64,000 nt of DNA from Azolla caroliniana (lineage: Eukaryota > Polypodiophyta): contig JBHGNT010000021.1 in NCBI GenBank assembly GCA_043228905.1, positions 2,604,001-2,668,000 on the forward strand, in the 5' to 3' direction. The notes under the pieces were generated by a model that searched no databases, had not been told where the DNA came from, and saw only the letters and a list, made by a program, of their open reading frames with translations. The stretch's first letter is position 1. Each line of letters starts with the position of its first letter. Positions 38,757 to 50,711 of the stretch are shown one piece after another. The position numbers were made by a program, and so were the translations under genes.

Positions 38757-41700
38757 ATGGCAGCTTGGAAGGCCTTCCTGAACAGCCCTGTTGGACCCAA
38801 AACAACACATTTCTGGGGACCCGTAGCTAACTGGGGATTCGTGGCCGCGGTAAGAAGCTCCTCTTTCTGAATTTTTTTCTTTCTTTATTCTCTTTTTCTT
38901 TTTCTGTAAGTCTCTCTCTCTCTCTCTCTCTGATCTGTTGCATTGTTTTCTCAAATCTGTCTGCATAGATACATTCCTTTAGAACGTTTGCCAATTTTCG
39001 CTCAAATCTGTACCCGTAGGTAATTATTGGGTATATATAATCCTCTATCAAATATCATATTCAGTTTTTTCTGATTAGGTTCTTCATAAGTTGCTCCTTT
39101 CTTGGATCCACATTTTAGCCTTTTTTTGTTATCTTGAAGATTTTCTCGGATACGTAAATGGATGAGTTGAAACGGTTGTGCTCGTTGATCCTTAGGATCT
39201 GAAACTGTCCATCTATTGGATCTTTTGTTGACATTCAAGCATCAAAATTGCGCTTTTATTGGTGGTGTTGAGATTCAAGTATCTAACACTGTCATTCCAT
39301 TGAATATGTTGAGATCGAAGGATCTAAAGTGTATTTTCATTGGCTCTGTGTAAGAGTGCAAAGCTCATCACTTGGCCAAACGGGTTGCATCATATTGGGA
39401 AGTCACATCCTGTATTTTCTATACAAGATTTTTTCTCGTCAATATCCTGGAATGATTGCTTCATGCAACGAAGGTCCATCACATATAATATTCAGGGATT
39501 ATGTAATCTTTCAGAGGAAAATTGATCGTCAAGATTGTCAGAATGGCCACAGTCAAGGCCACTCAAGGTATATGATTCATAGTCACATATGTTACTCTAT
39601 CACTAGTTAATAAATAGTAGATTGTCCTATATGGTTGTGCATTGGCTGGCATACAGGGAGATTAGCTATAGACCTCTCTTAGTTGCAGTTTTATTATATA
39701 ATTGGGAACTTCCAAGTTTCCCTACGTATTTTCCATACAGATTCTCCACTTAAATTCTGTGCTTGTGGTAAAATTCTCCAAGCAATCCCCGTTTTTTAAG
39801 GGAGAATGCTATGAAATGAGACATTAACGTCTTGAGACAGTTGTTAGAACTGCCACAATGTGCCGCAATGTCCGTTGTAGAGATTGATTATGATGTTTAG
39901 GTGCATTTGAGGTGAGGTTTTAGGAGACCAGTGAACACGAGGGCGGGCAACGCCTAAGTTCAAAAAGTAGTAGACCGTGGACAAGTAGTGATGATTTACC
40001 ATGGATGATGATGTTATCTTATCATTTTCAAGAAGCTAATAACATGGCATATGATCTATGGGGTCGGTAGATGTGTTACAAGAGTCTCCCCTATCAAGGT
40101 TGCCAACTTTTTCAAGAGTATGCTTCTATTCAAACAAGGATCAAGTATGAATGCCTAGAAGGTGGGGATTGTGTTTATCAAAGAATTTCATCATTCCAAT
40201 ATGCATCATTTGGAGATCTATGTTTGCAAATTTATGTTTATAACTATATATAGTATAGGTTATTTCAATATTTTTTCGTTTTTTTGTTGGAACTAGTTTG
40301 CTTGATTTAAGGAAAGTAATTTCATTGCCATGCAAGCTTCATTGAGTCAATTCATATTCTTTCTTTTACATTATAGTCTATGGTAATGGCCATCTTCATC
40401 TTTGTGTCGTCCTTCATCTTCTTCAGTGTTTTCTTGGTAGATTCTTTTTTTTAGTACGTGCAAAATCAAATGCTAAATTGCGTTCTGGATTTATTGCAAA
40501 TAATTTGAATGCTATTCTCATCTAGTAACTGTAGACACTAATAACCATATGTGAATTTGTTTTTTTTATGGCTATGTCGAATTGTTTCCATGAATATAAG
40601 CTTTAATAGCTTAGATTATTTGAATTCATGCTTGAGGATGAATTCATAATTTGTATGGTAGTTGGATAACCATATTCAACCCAGAGATACTCTTTTGAGC
40701 TTGGCAGGTGATCTGTCCAGTTAGCATTGGGTTCCAATGTGTGGAGATGTGTACAAATTATTGCCTCGTAAACTAACTGTAGGTTAGGCACATAGTTCCC
40801 ACTATTTCAGAATGGAGAAATGAAAACAGTGAAGATACCAAACCCCACAAATGAACTGACTTGTAAACAGTCTAAATTCAATTCACACAAGTGAGTACCA
40901 TATGTAAATCTACAAGTCAAAATATAATGAGATTATACAACAAAAGTATAGGTTGCAAGTTGATTTGTTTTTTGTTAAGTTTAATTGTCAATTTACATTA
41001 GTTAATAGCATGTATAAATTTACAAACTAAAGTAGAATGAGGCGGCTATACAACAGAAGTATAGGTTGCAAGATCTACAAACCAAGATTTAAGATGGAAA
41101 TAAGGAGAGATGAGATCGTGGACAGCAAATGTGCCGGAGAGAGTGTAAGATGCAGAGAGTGAGAATCAGTGATAGGGTGCCTGTCCAAATGGCTGTGGTC
41201 TATGTGCATGAAATATTGCATAAAATATGACTTGTAGGTAGAGGAGTGATGGAGCTACAGGAGTTCATGATGATTCTTTGTTGATGAGATGTTGTGGTTG
41301 TATTGTTGACCTTCACTTCATGGTATGTCTCTTACGTTCAAGTAGAAATGGTCCCAAGCACTGGTCAAATGTGCATATGGCAAATTCATTAATAAGAAAG
41401 GAATATATGTTAATGACTTTTAAGAGGCCAAAATGGTCTATAAGACTGAATGAGAAATTACATCTTAAATTGTTGAATCATTGTTGAGAACATGAAAGAG
41501 AGATGATGATGGGGGCGTGGTTAGATCCAAAACACTAAGGGAGTGGGCTGCCGTGTGAGGAGAGAGAAAGTAGAGGAAACGGTGGAGAAAATGGAGAGGA
41601 AACCATAGCTGCAAAAGTCCCTCTCTCATTATGAGAGGTTTGGGACCAATACTTATTGATAAGTAACTTTTAGGTCATTCAGGCATGTTCACACATGGCC

Positions 41701-44700
41701 AATGACCAAAAGGTATAAAGATAATGTAAATTCCTATAACCCCCCAATTGGGGCCAAAAATATAGTAAATACGTGTCTAGAAAGCTCTCGAAGGGAGCTT
41801 TCACATGGAAGGGTCAAAAATATACAAAAAGGAGAGGCCTTGGTGCCTTTATCCCCAACACAACAAGCCAAAATAAATATAACTGAATATAGGGAACAAA
41901 GAATCTAGTTATTTAGGTAAGCAAGATAGACTGAAAATCCTGCCTTCGAAAAATCTCCAACATGGGCCCTTCGGGATGGAGAGAGATCTCTGAAGTGAGG
42001 GAAGCACATTCAGTGTTGGGTGATAATTACCTTTATTTGTCAATCTCAAGGATGACAGGGTCATTGCAGGACACACTGCATTATGGTTTGTGGATGAGTT
42101 CCTGTGATTATAGTGTTGTCCTTCATTTGCGTTGAGTTCTAGCAATAATGGTGTCAAGCACCATTGTTCTTCATATTCCATTACCTTGCACAGTGGGGCA
42201 AACCATTGTTTGAAGGGGCAATGCCATTTCCCTTTTATTTCAGTAAACAACTCAATGGTAGAGATATTTGTCTTCCAATTCCACCATCAAGGGTAGAACT
42301 GGCTGATCCCCTCTCTTGTGGATTTGCATACGTATCTGCCTATCAATTTTTAACTGATGTGAAGAGGTCTTGAGCTTCCCTGTCATACTATAGACCACAT
42401 GGGTTAGATGTGTATGAATATAAGATGGCCTAATAATAATCCATCCCATGATGTATGTAAATAGAGTGCCTTATAGTGGGCCATCTTCCTACTGAGAGCT
42501 GTTTTGGAACTATCCATGTTCCATTATCCAATTTAATGATATCAGAATGTATCACTCTATTCTTTTCCACTCTAGTCTTGTTCAATGAGGACAATCCAAG
42601 CTATATTGGTAAATTGGGGTAGTGTGTGTACACTTGAGCCCCACAATTGGAACTATGTTTGCATTTCAGCATACCATCAACAATTATGTCCATGTTCAAC
42701 AAGCTGTTTGATGAGATAAGTGCCAGTCTTGAGTACCTTTGGTGATGGAGCTCCCAAATCCGTTGGATACCAGTCACTGATTAGAATAATGCCTTGGTTG
42801 ATATGGGGGCTGCTCTGAGCTCCCCTTGGATTATATCATGGTGCACTGGTTCTTTGCTTCTTATCACGGGCGCAATTATTGAGAATAAAAATCTCTCCAA
42901 ATCTGTCCAGTTATGTGCCCTATGCAGGCATGGTCCCCAATTTTTTCCTCCATAGAGAAGAGTTGAGAAATGAGTCTTGAGCAATAAGGAGGGAGGTAGA
43001 AAGAAAGAAAACTGTATTAACGTCTTTTAAGAGGCCAAAATGGCCTATAAGACCAAACAAGAGATTACATCTTAAGTGTTGTCTCATCTTTGCGAACAAC
43101 AAATCAAAATAAAATAAGTATGACTAAGAGAAAAGAAAAGCGAAACAACATTAATAAACAATAGAATACATTTTTGGATTACAAGAAATGAACACATCTG
43201 TTTTCTCTTTTCTATATGGTAATAGGAGAGTAACTTGGAAGAACTGTTTAGGGTTTAGTTGCTGAAATAGCGCAAAATGATCTCTATGTTTCTAGATAAC
43301 AGATGATTATATCATCTTCTATTAATTTCCGAAATACAGAAAGGGCATCAGTCTTTGTGTTCAAAAGGTTATTAACTTCCTTATTGAGAACAATTTAGTT
43401 TCTTGGATGCAAAATTAAGTCTTAGTGAGTCTAAAATCTTATGGAGGTCTTGCTTCTAAAATATTTCTGCAGTTGTGAAATTGTAGTTGAATTTATGATT
43501 CCATCTGTGTTTGTCACACTCTGGAAGTTCCATAGGTGTATTTCTAAATGAGCAAGTGATATGGCTACCCAGAAATCTCCTGTAACTAGCAAAATGTTTT
43601 GCTTAGGACCGTTTCTAGAATATTAAATGGTGGTTATTTTGTTAGTCTATTAAATGGATAGTTTACCTTGTAATTTTCCAATAACAATGTTCATAATTTA
43701 CATTCAAACGTAAAAAATTTAAAATTATTAGCTAGTAAATCCTCCAAATTGTGCTATGTTGCTGTCTTGTTTCTATCTTTCTATATTTCAGTAAAATCTG
43801 AAAGAATGTAATATGTAAGAACAATACATTATTTTTCTATTCCATTAGTCAAAGACAGTGATTGTATGATGCATTGTAATTCATGTTTTCATATAATCCA
43901 ATTTCAATGGTTTTGTACAGTTTGTATCTCTATGTGGCTCTCCACACTAATCACCACCTTTTCTTTAAGGTTTACCTTATCTAGTTAATGTTTATATATG
44001 ATGAACAGGGTTTGGTGGATACACAACGTCCACCAGAAGTCATATCTGGCAACATGACATCAGGTATTGTTTCCTGCCATAGTTATTCTGTTTATTAGTA
44101 CTACACAGTCTATTGTTTTGAGAAGACTAGTTTGAAAAGCTATATTTGAGGATCATGTGTTTTATTTATTTATGAAGACATGCATACGATGCTTATCTCT
44201 CTTGGCTACATTTATATGAAGACATAAATATGATGCTTATCTCTCTTGGCTACATTTATAGATGACTACTGATTCCTAAATCTCTCTTATGGAGTTTTCT
44301 CAGTGTTGTTTCATACTATTTTGCAATGTGTTGTGAAGACATATCAAATGTGCTCGATATTCCTAGGATTATGAAAACGTTAGGGTTTATATGCCAAATA
44401 ATTTGTCATTTATTCCTGCACGGGATTCAATGACAAAGATCACATCACTTGCTAAAAGAAGAATGTGGACTGGTATACCTCATATGTCAATTCCCTAGCT
44501 GCCTACAAGTGTGATGTAGCTCCGTGTGTATGTACCATCTGAAGAAAGTAGGGGAGAGTGGGCATCCTTGCTTCACATGGATGCTACTTGTGGGGACATC
44601 TGATAGCCCACTGGACTCCTAACTCATCCCATTACTTCCTCATATAGTGCATATGTCAAATAGATAATGTCAAAGGGGATTTTGAGTGCATGGAATCCTT

Positions 44701-45805
44701 GTCAGAAATGTTCCTTTGGTAAAATATCAAAGGCCTTGCAGAAATCTACAGAGCATCCATACAATTGTGATCTATGTTCCGTTGCTTGGTCCACCAAACA
44801 ATGTAATGTAAGGATGTGGTCAGTGGTAGAGCAAGCTCTCCTAACTTGCACTTGGCCTAGGGTTCGTATCTTGTCAATCTCAGTGAAGTTTTGAGCTCGA
44901 TTTCAAACCCCTCTTAAAGTTTAATGAATGCATGGCCAATCATAACCGCTGGAGGCTCCATAGTTTGAGGGGTCCCCTGACTTATGGAGAGGTCCTCCAC
45001 CATGCCCTATTGAAGATGTGTGCGAGGATAGGGGCAATTTTGCTCACTACATATAGGTGTTCACCTTCTAGTCCTGTGTGGTTAGATGATTGTCTATGTT
45101 GAAGGCGCTGAGTGGTCTTCTCAACCTTGTATGAGGTGAAGAAGGTGGAGGTAGTAGGGTGAGACTCTGATGGTTGTGGTCTGGGTTATTGGTGAGGGAT
45201 ATGACACAAGTTTTATGCATAAGAATGCCATAGTTGTGGATCCTCAATTGAAGTTGGGGCTGAGGTTCTGTGATACGTTACAATGTGTCACACATAGCAT
45301 AATGTTCTCAATATGCTGCAAAATAACATGTAATTGATTGCCAACTTTTGTAAACAAGAAGCACTTTTGCAACTAATGTGATGTTTGGTATATATATATA
45401 TATAGCCAACTAACCACTGTTTTTTGTATGCAGCAATGTGTGTCTACTCTGCTCTCTTTATGAGGTTTGCATGGATGGTGCAGCCACGCAACTATCTGCT
45501 GCTTACTTGCCATGCAGCTAATGAGAGTGTGCAGTTGTATCAATTATCTCGATGGGCTACCGCCAATGGGTAAAAACATTGTTTAATTGTATAGGGCCAT
45601 AATGATAACAATTATCGTAGCCCAACGTTTTCAAAATTAACAGAATTTGTACCCTCTCAATTGTAGGGGCTATTTTGGTATTTTCTTCCATTGGTTCTAT
45701 AATTTTAAGTGGCTTTCTTTAATTATGTTCTCCTGTTTGTTTTCGAGTGCCAGATATCTTGGGGATAGGAAGCCCTCAGAAGATACATCACCGACATCAA
45801 GTTAG
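38757..45805 (+). CDS. MPC1: Mitochondrial pyruvate carrier subunit 1, four exons
   Basis: Exons 38757-38849, 44009-44063, 45434-45569 and 45754-45805: 336 nt, 111 aa plus stop, all phases consistent. The sequence is strongly conserved: [20 protein letters not shown], then the [20 protein letters not shown] region, [15 protein letters not shown], and [13 protein letters not shown]. Length matches plant MPC1 (about 110 aa). MPC1 forms a heterodimer with an MPC2-type partner in the inner mitochondrial membrane and imports pyruvate for the TCA cycle. The start codon is the first ATG of the conserved frame, within a CT-rich leader. Intron 1 is 5,159 bp, enormous for so small a gene; introns 2 and 3 are 1,370 and 184 bp. 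The short C-terminal tail ([14 protein letters not shown]) is not conserved. The gene looks functional. Confidence 0.95.
38850..44008 (+). other. MPC1 intron 1 (5.2 kb)
   Basis: Contains a CT tract near 38910-38932 and a diverged ~125-bp duplication near 40.85-41.10 kb. Copies of the dispersed palindromic-core motif lie at 41424-41446 and 43031-43053 (GAGGCCAAAATGGCCTATAA). The stretch 41.2-43.1 kb looks like transposon debris, but I recognise no protein domain in it. Confidence 0.6.
44174..44265 (+). repeat. 44-bp tandem duplication in MPC1 intron 2
   Basis: GCTTATCTCTCTTGGCTACA starts at 44191 and 44235, with similar flanks (TATGAAGACAT). Two units, nearly identical. Confidence 0.85.
44480..44890 (-). 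mobile_element. LINE reverse transcriptase fragment in MPC1 intron 2, antisense
   Basis: The minus strand is open for about 57 codons from 44885 downward and reads [13 protein letters not shown], then [14 protein letters not shown], matching the RT blocks with FxxxxSTxDHI and FVDFxKAFD. After a frame break, [12 protein letters not shown] follows near 44550. This is the same type of RT as at 63.3-63.7 kb. Removed with the intron. Confidence 0.75.
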
Positions 45806-48395
45806 GAAAGGTTAATCAGATTTTTTTTTTTCCAATTGTTATTGATGGAGGGATGCAAGCTCTGTCTCTCTCTATCTCTCTCTCCCTCCCTCTCTCTCAT
45901 CTTTGTAGAGACTAGGGTAATCTCATGACATCATAATTTTACAGTGCGACATAGTTGTATTATGTCTCTTTATTATAAATGCTCATGTAACTGGAGTATG
46001 AATGTGTGCGAATGAAGTGATAATGGCAAATCAATAATGATATTGTTGAAAATCTCGATTACTAGGCTATTTTAAACAATTTGATTATTCCCACAAGCTT
46101 ATTCCAACTGGATAGTTGCTATTTATTTAATTATGGCACTGATACCCATGGATTTACTAAAAGATGTCCATGTGTTGAAGGCTTTAGTATGCTGGAGTTA
46201 AAATTCACATCATGGAGGACCCCACAGTATCTAATGTTCCTTTAACGATGTGATACCTCACTCTGGGTAAGCATTTGACCCTTCCACCTCTCACAAGGAC
46301 CACTGAATGTTCCTGCAAATTATGGCCAATACCTGGTATGACCAATATCTTTTACAAATCATATTTGGTTCATTTCAGATTCTGTACAGTAGATCTTAAA
46401 CAAATGTAAATGCTAATGGAAATTCTAACCATCAGAAAATAAATGAGCATTCTTTTTTTGTGCAATTAGATCAAGCATAACATAGAATAGTCATGAAAAT
46501 GACATTAATTCTCCAATTTATTGCTTCTGTAAAAGCAATATCTGGGCATTGTGGAGAGCAAGAGGGAGAGAACTGGCCGTTATTTGAATTTGGAGTTTCT
46601 CCAGATGGTAGTATACTAGTAGGTGAAGATACACATAAATTTGTGTGGGAATTTATCAGTGATTACTATTTGCGAGGAACAAAGATGTCAATTTCTGGTT
46701 CAATTGTAAAGAAGTTAAATTTATATTGATCATGGTGGCATAGTAATGCATGCTTATGTATTTACAGACAGTGTTGGTAGGTTCTAGAGATGGGTAATGT
46801 TTGTTGTGGGCTATAAGCAGTTATTCATATTTCTTGCATTCGTTTATCTTCCACTATCAAAGGTTTGAAAGTAATCTAACTTTGCCAAGTTAATGCACTA
46901 GGGATGGATTCATCTCTGGTCTGGGGTAGCCACAACTATTTAAATCTGCTCCTTACACCCCCCTTCACTTGAGGACACTGCTTGTTCTGCATCTTTATAG
47001 TCAATTGCAGAAGGATAATGAGATCAAGGTTTGATGCAACTTGCATCCGTAATCTATGGGATGTAGTGCAATATGTTTTTGGGATGGCAATGAATGTGTA
47101 TTAGTCTTTAAAACTTTAATGTTTGTTCCTTAACCTCTACATCCCATGTGAATAACAATGTGAAGCATTGCCTCTTGCAAACATCACCATGAATCAACAT
47201 TTGCAAATAGCTAGAGGGATAATCCCGCAGAGAAAAAATTGCAATTGGCATTTAGTATCGACCATAGTTACACTTGATTGATTTCAGTTATTGATTAAAA
47301 ATGCAAACTCCTTTTTCCATAGTTTAAAGCAGTTTGCAAACTCATTTCTCGAAGAAGTTAACAAGATGGTATCTTTTTTCTTTAACCATGATTGCATGAT
47401 GCATTGGGTCACATGTATTTAATTGCTTCATAGTAGTGAACCAATTTTCGACAAAAACTTGTGGCTACTATGAATTTCTCATAGGTGGGGTTATAACTAT
47501 ATCCTTCATGTGTGTTTACCCTTTGAGCTTGAAGATTACCCTTTGAGTGTGTTTTGGATGACTATTTCCATACTCTTTGACACCAATTGATTACTTAACT
47601 TTGTGTTCTTTTATTACTTAAGGAGGTAAATGCGAATTTCTCTATATGTCTTTCCTCATTTTTGTTGTTACATTGCAGAAAAAATAGACATTTTTTAATT
47701 GTTGGTCATCCTCTCATCATCTTGGTTGTTTTTGTTGGCACTTCCCTCGAATGTCCTTAGTATCTATAGGCAATGTTATTAGGTAAGTACTTTCTTGAAC
47801 AAGCCAAAACATTGGTGCAACACACCTCTTCATTACGATTCCAAATTGTGATTATCTAATTTATGCTTATTGTTATCACTAGCTAATCACATGAATCTTG
47901 AGAGAATTTTCTACCTTTTCCATTGATTAACATGGAATAATCATTAAGGGTGTGAAGCTTGTCTACATTGTGTTTTGAGAGAGAGAAGCTTGGTTTAGTT
48001 AGTGTGCACTAGTGTGAACATGGTCATCAAGGCTAAACAAACCAAGATTTCATATGCCTATGGATATGGTTATACTCGATGATAAAAGGGCAATACACAA
48101 CACAAGGAATGAACAACATGCATGTATATGATTTCGTCCTTTGTTCATCAAAATAATATTCAGGCTTTGAGTGTCAATGAGAAGCAATGGGTTTAATTCA
48201 TGAGATACATGGTGAGCAGGTCAATGGCATGTTGCAAGGGAAAAGTTCAGTTTAGAACTCTCTTTTTATCATAAGTACCTTACCCTACTAGTAAGTTGTT
48301 ACACTACAAGCAATATGTCTTGGGTTTGAAACCCATTTATCTCACCTCTCTATTACATAGAACTTCATACATGTCTCTTTTAATTCCCTAGATGG
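45806..48395. other. Intergenic between MPC1 and UTP18
   Basis: A CT tract near 45861-45900 lies in the likely MPC1 3' UTR. One 78-codon frame at 46493-46729 contains FGVSPDGSILVGEDT, faintly WD40-like, but has no family match that I can name. No other gene or RNA seen. Confidence 0.5.
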
Positions 48396-48397
48396 CA

Positions 48398-48480
48398 TTA
48401 TGGAATGTAGGGGTTGAACCCATGACCACCCCCCCGTCTCCATTTGGCAACCTTACCAATTGAGTTACATCCATCTGGGT
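48398..48480 (-). mobile_element. tRNA-derived SINE-like head
   Basis: On the minus strand a pol III A-box-like TAACTCAATTGG (48467-48456) precedes a B-box-like GGGTTCAACCC (48421-48411), about 34 nt apart, as in a tRNA. The text cannot fold into a full cloverleaf, so a SINE head is more likely than a tRNA gene. The tail boundary is not defined. Confidence 0.45.
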
Positions 48481-48828
48481 TTACACTTTGCACATCAAAC
48501 TACATTTGATGCACGTAGCTACGAAACCATATTCTTCATTGATTGAAGAAACCACACACATCTATGCATGTTGGAGCCATTCCGTTGTCTCCCATCCAAA
48601 CAATTACTTCCATACGAGATAGCTGACAACCACTATGACGTGAGATAGGGCGTTGGAGCTCAAGCTCTGCCTTTGATCACATATGACTATGCTTTCCACA
48701 CATCTACGAACAAACACCAATCCTCACACAAATTTCTCTCATGTTCCCACAAAGGTATTTACGTGAACAATGTGATATCTTCAGTCTCATGGGTTATAAT
48801 TTATGATTTCCAAAGACGAGAATAAAAT

Positions 48829-48856
48829 GTGAGTGTGTGTGTGTGTGTGTGTGTGC
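48829..48856 (+). repeat. (GT)n microsatellite
   Basis: About 13 GT units, 190 bp upstream of the UTP18 start. Confidence 0.9.
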
Positions 48857-48932
48857 TTTCTTACTCTTATGGTATTATTATGTACATATATGTAGGGACT
48901 TGTGTGAACACACCCTTAAGAAACGTGAGAGG

Positions 48933-48973
48933 GGCCCAAATACTAGGGTTTCCTTGGAAGCAAAATAGGGTTT
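48933..48973 (+). promoter_or_regulatory. UTP18 promoter elements: site II motif and two telo-boxes
   Basis: GGCCCA at 48933-48938 is TGGGCC on the other strand (site II). TAGGGTTT at 48944-48951 and again at 48966-48973 is the telo-box AAACCCTA in reverse. Plant ribosomal-protein and ribosome-biogenesis genes commonly pair site II motifs (bound by TCP factors) with telo-boxes near the transcription start. The cluster lies 71-111 bp before the ATG and fits the gene's function. Confidence 0.75.
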
Positions 48974-49043
48974 ATTCCTTCCTACTACAGAGACTTAAGA
49001 AGTTCTTCTCTCCTCCTCCTCCTCCTCCTCCTCTTCTACTGTC

Positions 49044-50711
49044 ATGGAATCTCTGCCTCTGGTGCCCACCAACAAGCACAGGAAAAGGAAGAAGAACAGG
49101 CATGACGACTATGACGACGACGACGAAGAAGAAGAAGAAGAAGGAGAAGAAGTTCAAATAAACTCTAAGAATCGCCTCAAAGAAGCTGAGGAAGCTTCTC
49201 TACTGGAAAGCGTTCTGTTTGGTAAGCTTCGAGATCCTTCTTCGCTTGAGTTTGGCTATGAGTTTGCAGACGAAAACGAAGCTTTAGCGGGATTTCACAA
49301 GAAAGAAAAGGAGCTGGATGGCGATGATCTAGGAGAGATATTAGAAGGAGAGACAAAGTCTGTAAGAACAAGGAAACCTGTTTGGGATGATGAAGAAGAG
49401 AATGAGACTAGGGTTAATATTTCAAATGTGAATAGGTTAAGGAAGTTGTTGAAGGTTGGAGAAGATGGAACAGTGTCAGGTAAAGAGTATGTGGCCAGAC
49501 TTAGAGATTTTCATGGAAAGCTTAATACAGGAAATGAATGGGCTAAGCTTCCTTTTGAGAAAGCAAAGAACAAGAATTTACGGAAATGTTTAGAACTTGA
49601 TGAGAGCGAGAACGAATATGATTATAATAGTGATGGTGATAATTTTATTGATGCCAATGGTTACGTTGATAATGATGATGAACAAATATCCCACATTTTG
49701 AAGAGTACTAAAGAACTGGTGGTGAAAAACAAATCTAGATTGCCATCTGGTATCATTGGCATATCGAAAATGAGAGATGCTAATGCCGAAGAGCCTTCAA
49801 ATGGTGTAATTCAATCGGTTCAATTCCATAGAAATGCTCAAATTTTACTGTCGGCTGGATTTGATAAGAGAATAAGGTTGTTCCAAATTGATGGAAAAAG
49901 AAATCCTAAAATCCAAAGCATTTTTCTCGATAATTTTCCAATCCAAAAGGCATCGTTTGTTCCTGATGGCTCTAAGGTCATTGCCAGTGGAAGAAGAAAA
50001 TTTTATTATATGTATGATATGAATGGGGGCGCGATAGAGAAAATGGAGCCTCTCTTTGGTCGTGAAGAAAAAAGCTTAGAAAGCTTTGAAGTCTCTTCAG
50101 ATTCGAAAACTATTGCTTTTTTGGGTAATGATGGATATATCCTTTTAGCGTCATTAAAAAGCAAACAATTGATTGGAACAATGAAAATGAATGGATCAGT
50201 GAGGGCAATATCATTTACTCGAGGTGGTAAAGAATTGCTGAGTTTCGGTGGAGATGGAGAGGTATACCAGTGGGACATTGGTACAAGAAAGTGCATTTAT
50301 AAAGGTAGAGATGATGGTTGTATAAAAGGAACCACTCTAGCTTCATCGTCCGATAGTAATCTCTTTGCAACAGGATCAAACAGTGGTGTGGTTAATCTCT
50401 ACGACCATGGAAAGTTTGTTAATGGAGATATCAAACCTATTAAGTCTTTTATGAATCTTGTGACTACAATTGATACATTGAAGTTCAATCCTGATGCTCA
50501 AATTCTAGCTATGACATCAAAGATGAAGCAAGGTGGTCTCAAGTTAGTTCATTTACCATCTTACACCGTTTTCTCAAATTGGCCCACAATGAGGACACCT
50601 TTGCATTTTGTTCATTCATTGGATTTCAGCCCTGGTGGAGGTTATTTGGCTGTGGGTAATGCTGCGGGAAAGGTGCTTTTGTTTAGGTTACAACACTATG
50701 AAAGGGCTTGA
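49044..50711 (+). CDS. UTP18: U3 snoRNP-associated WD40 protein UTP18, single exon
   Basis: 555 aa without introns. Residues about 10-40 are a basic then strongly acidic low-complexity stretch (KHRKRKKNRHDDYDDDD). A conserved middle region follows: NEWAKLPFEKAKNK at about 167-180 and SRLPSGIIGISKMRDAN. WD40-type repeats fill about residues 250-555 (SVQFHRNAQILLSAGFDKRI; FTRGGKELLSFGGDGEVYQW; SLDFSPGGGYLAVGNAAGKV). UTP18 is part of the small-subunit processome and is needed in the nucleolus for 18S rRNA maturation; in yeast it is also known to recruit the exosome. The Arabidopsis counterpart is At5g14050 as I recall. The start is the first ATG after a (CTC)n leader and is supported by the conserved frame. 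Promoter motifs agree with a ribosome-biogenesis gene. Confidence 0.92.
   Translation: MESLPLVPTNKHRKRKKNRHDDYDDDDEEEEEEGEEVQINSKNRLKEAEEASLLESVLFGKLRDPSSLEFGYEFADENEALAGFHKKEKELDGDDLGEILEGETKSVRTRKPVWDDEEENETRVNISNVNRLRKLLKVGEDGTVSGKEYVARLRDFHGKLNTGNEWAKLPFEKAKNKNLRKCLELDESENEYDYNSDGDNFIDANGYVDNDDEQISHILKSTKELVVKNKSRLPSGIIGISKMRDANAEEPSNGVIQSVQFHRNAQILLSAGFDKRIRLFQIDGKRNPKIQSIFLDNFPIQKASFVPDGSKVIASGRRKFYYMYDMNGGAIEKMEPLFGREEKSLESFEVSSDSKTIAFLGNDGYILLASLKSKQLIGTMKMNGSVRAISFTRGGKELLSFGGDGEVYQWDIGTRKCIYKGRDDGCIKGTTLASSSDSNLFATGSNSGVVNLYDHGKFVNGDIKPIKSFMNLVTTIDTLKFNPDAQILAMTSKMKQGGLKLVHLPSYTVFSNWPTMRTPLHFVHSLDFSPGGGYLAVGNAAGKVLLFRLQHYERA

Noticed and set aside
38464-39051. Minus-strand frames rich in Glu, Arg and Lys near the MPC1 start
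   Set aside because: Antisense to CT-rich leader and intron sequence; low complexity only.
44818-44885. tRNA-like boxes (GGTCAGTGGTAGAGC and GGGTTCGTATC) suggesting a tRNA or SINE
   Set aside because: The opposite strand is an open LINE RT segment reading [13 protein letters not shown] then VDFCKAFD, so the likeness to pol III boxes is by chance.
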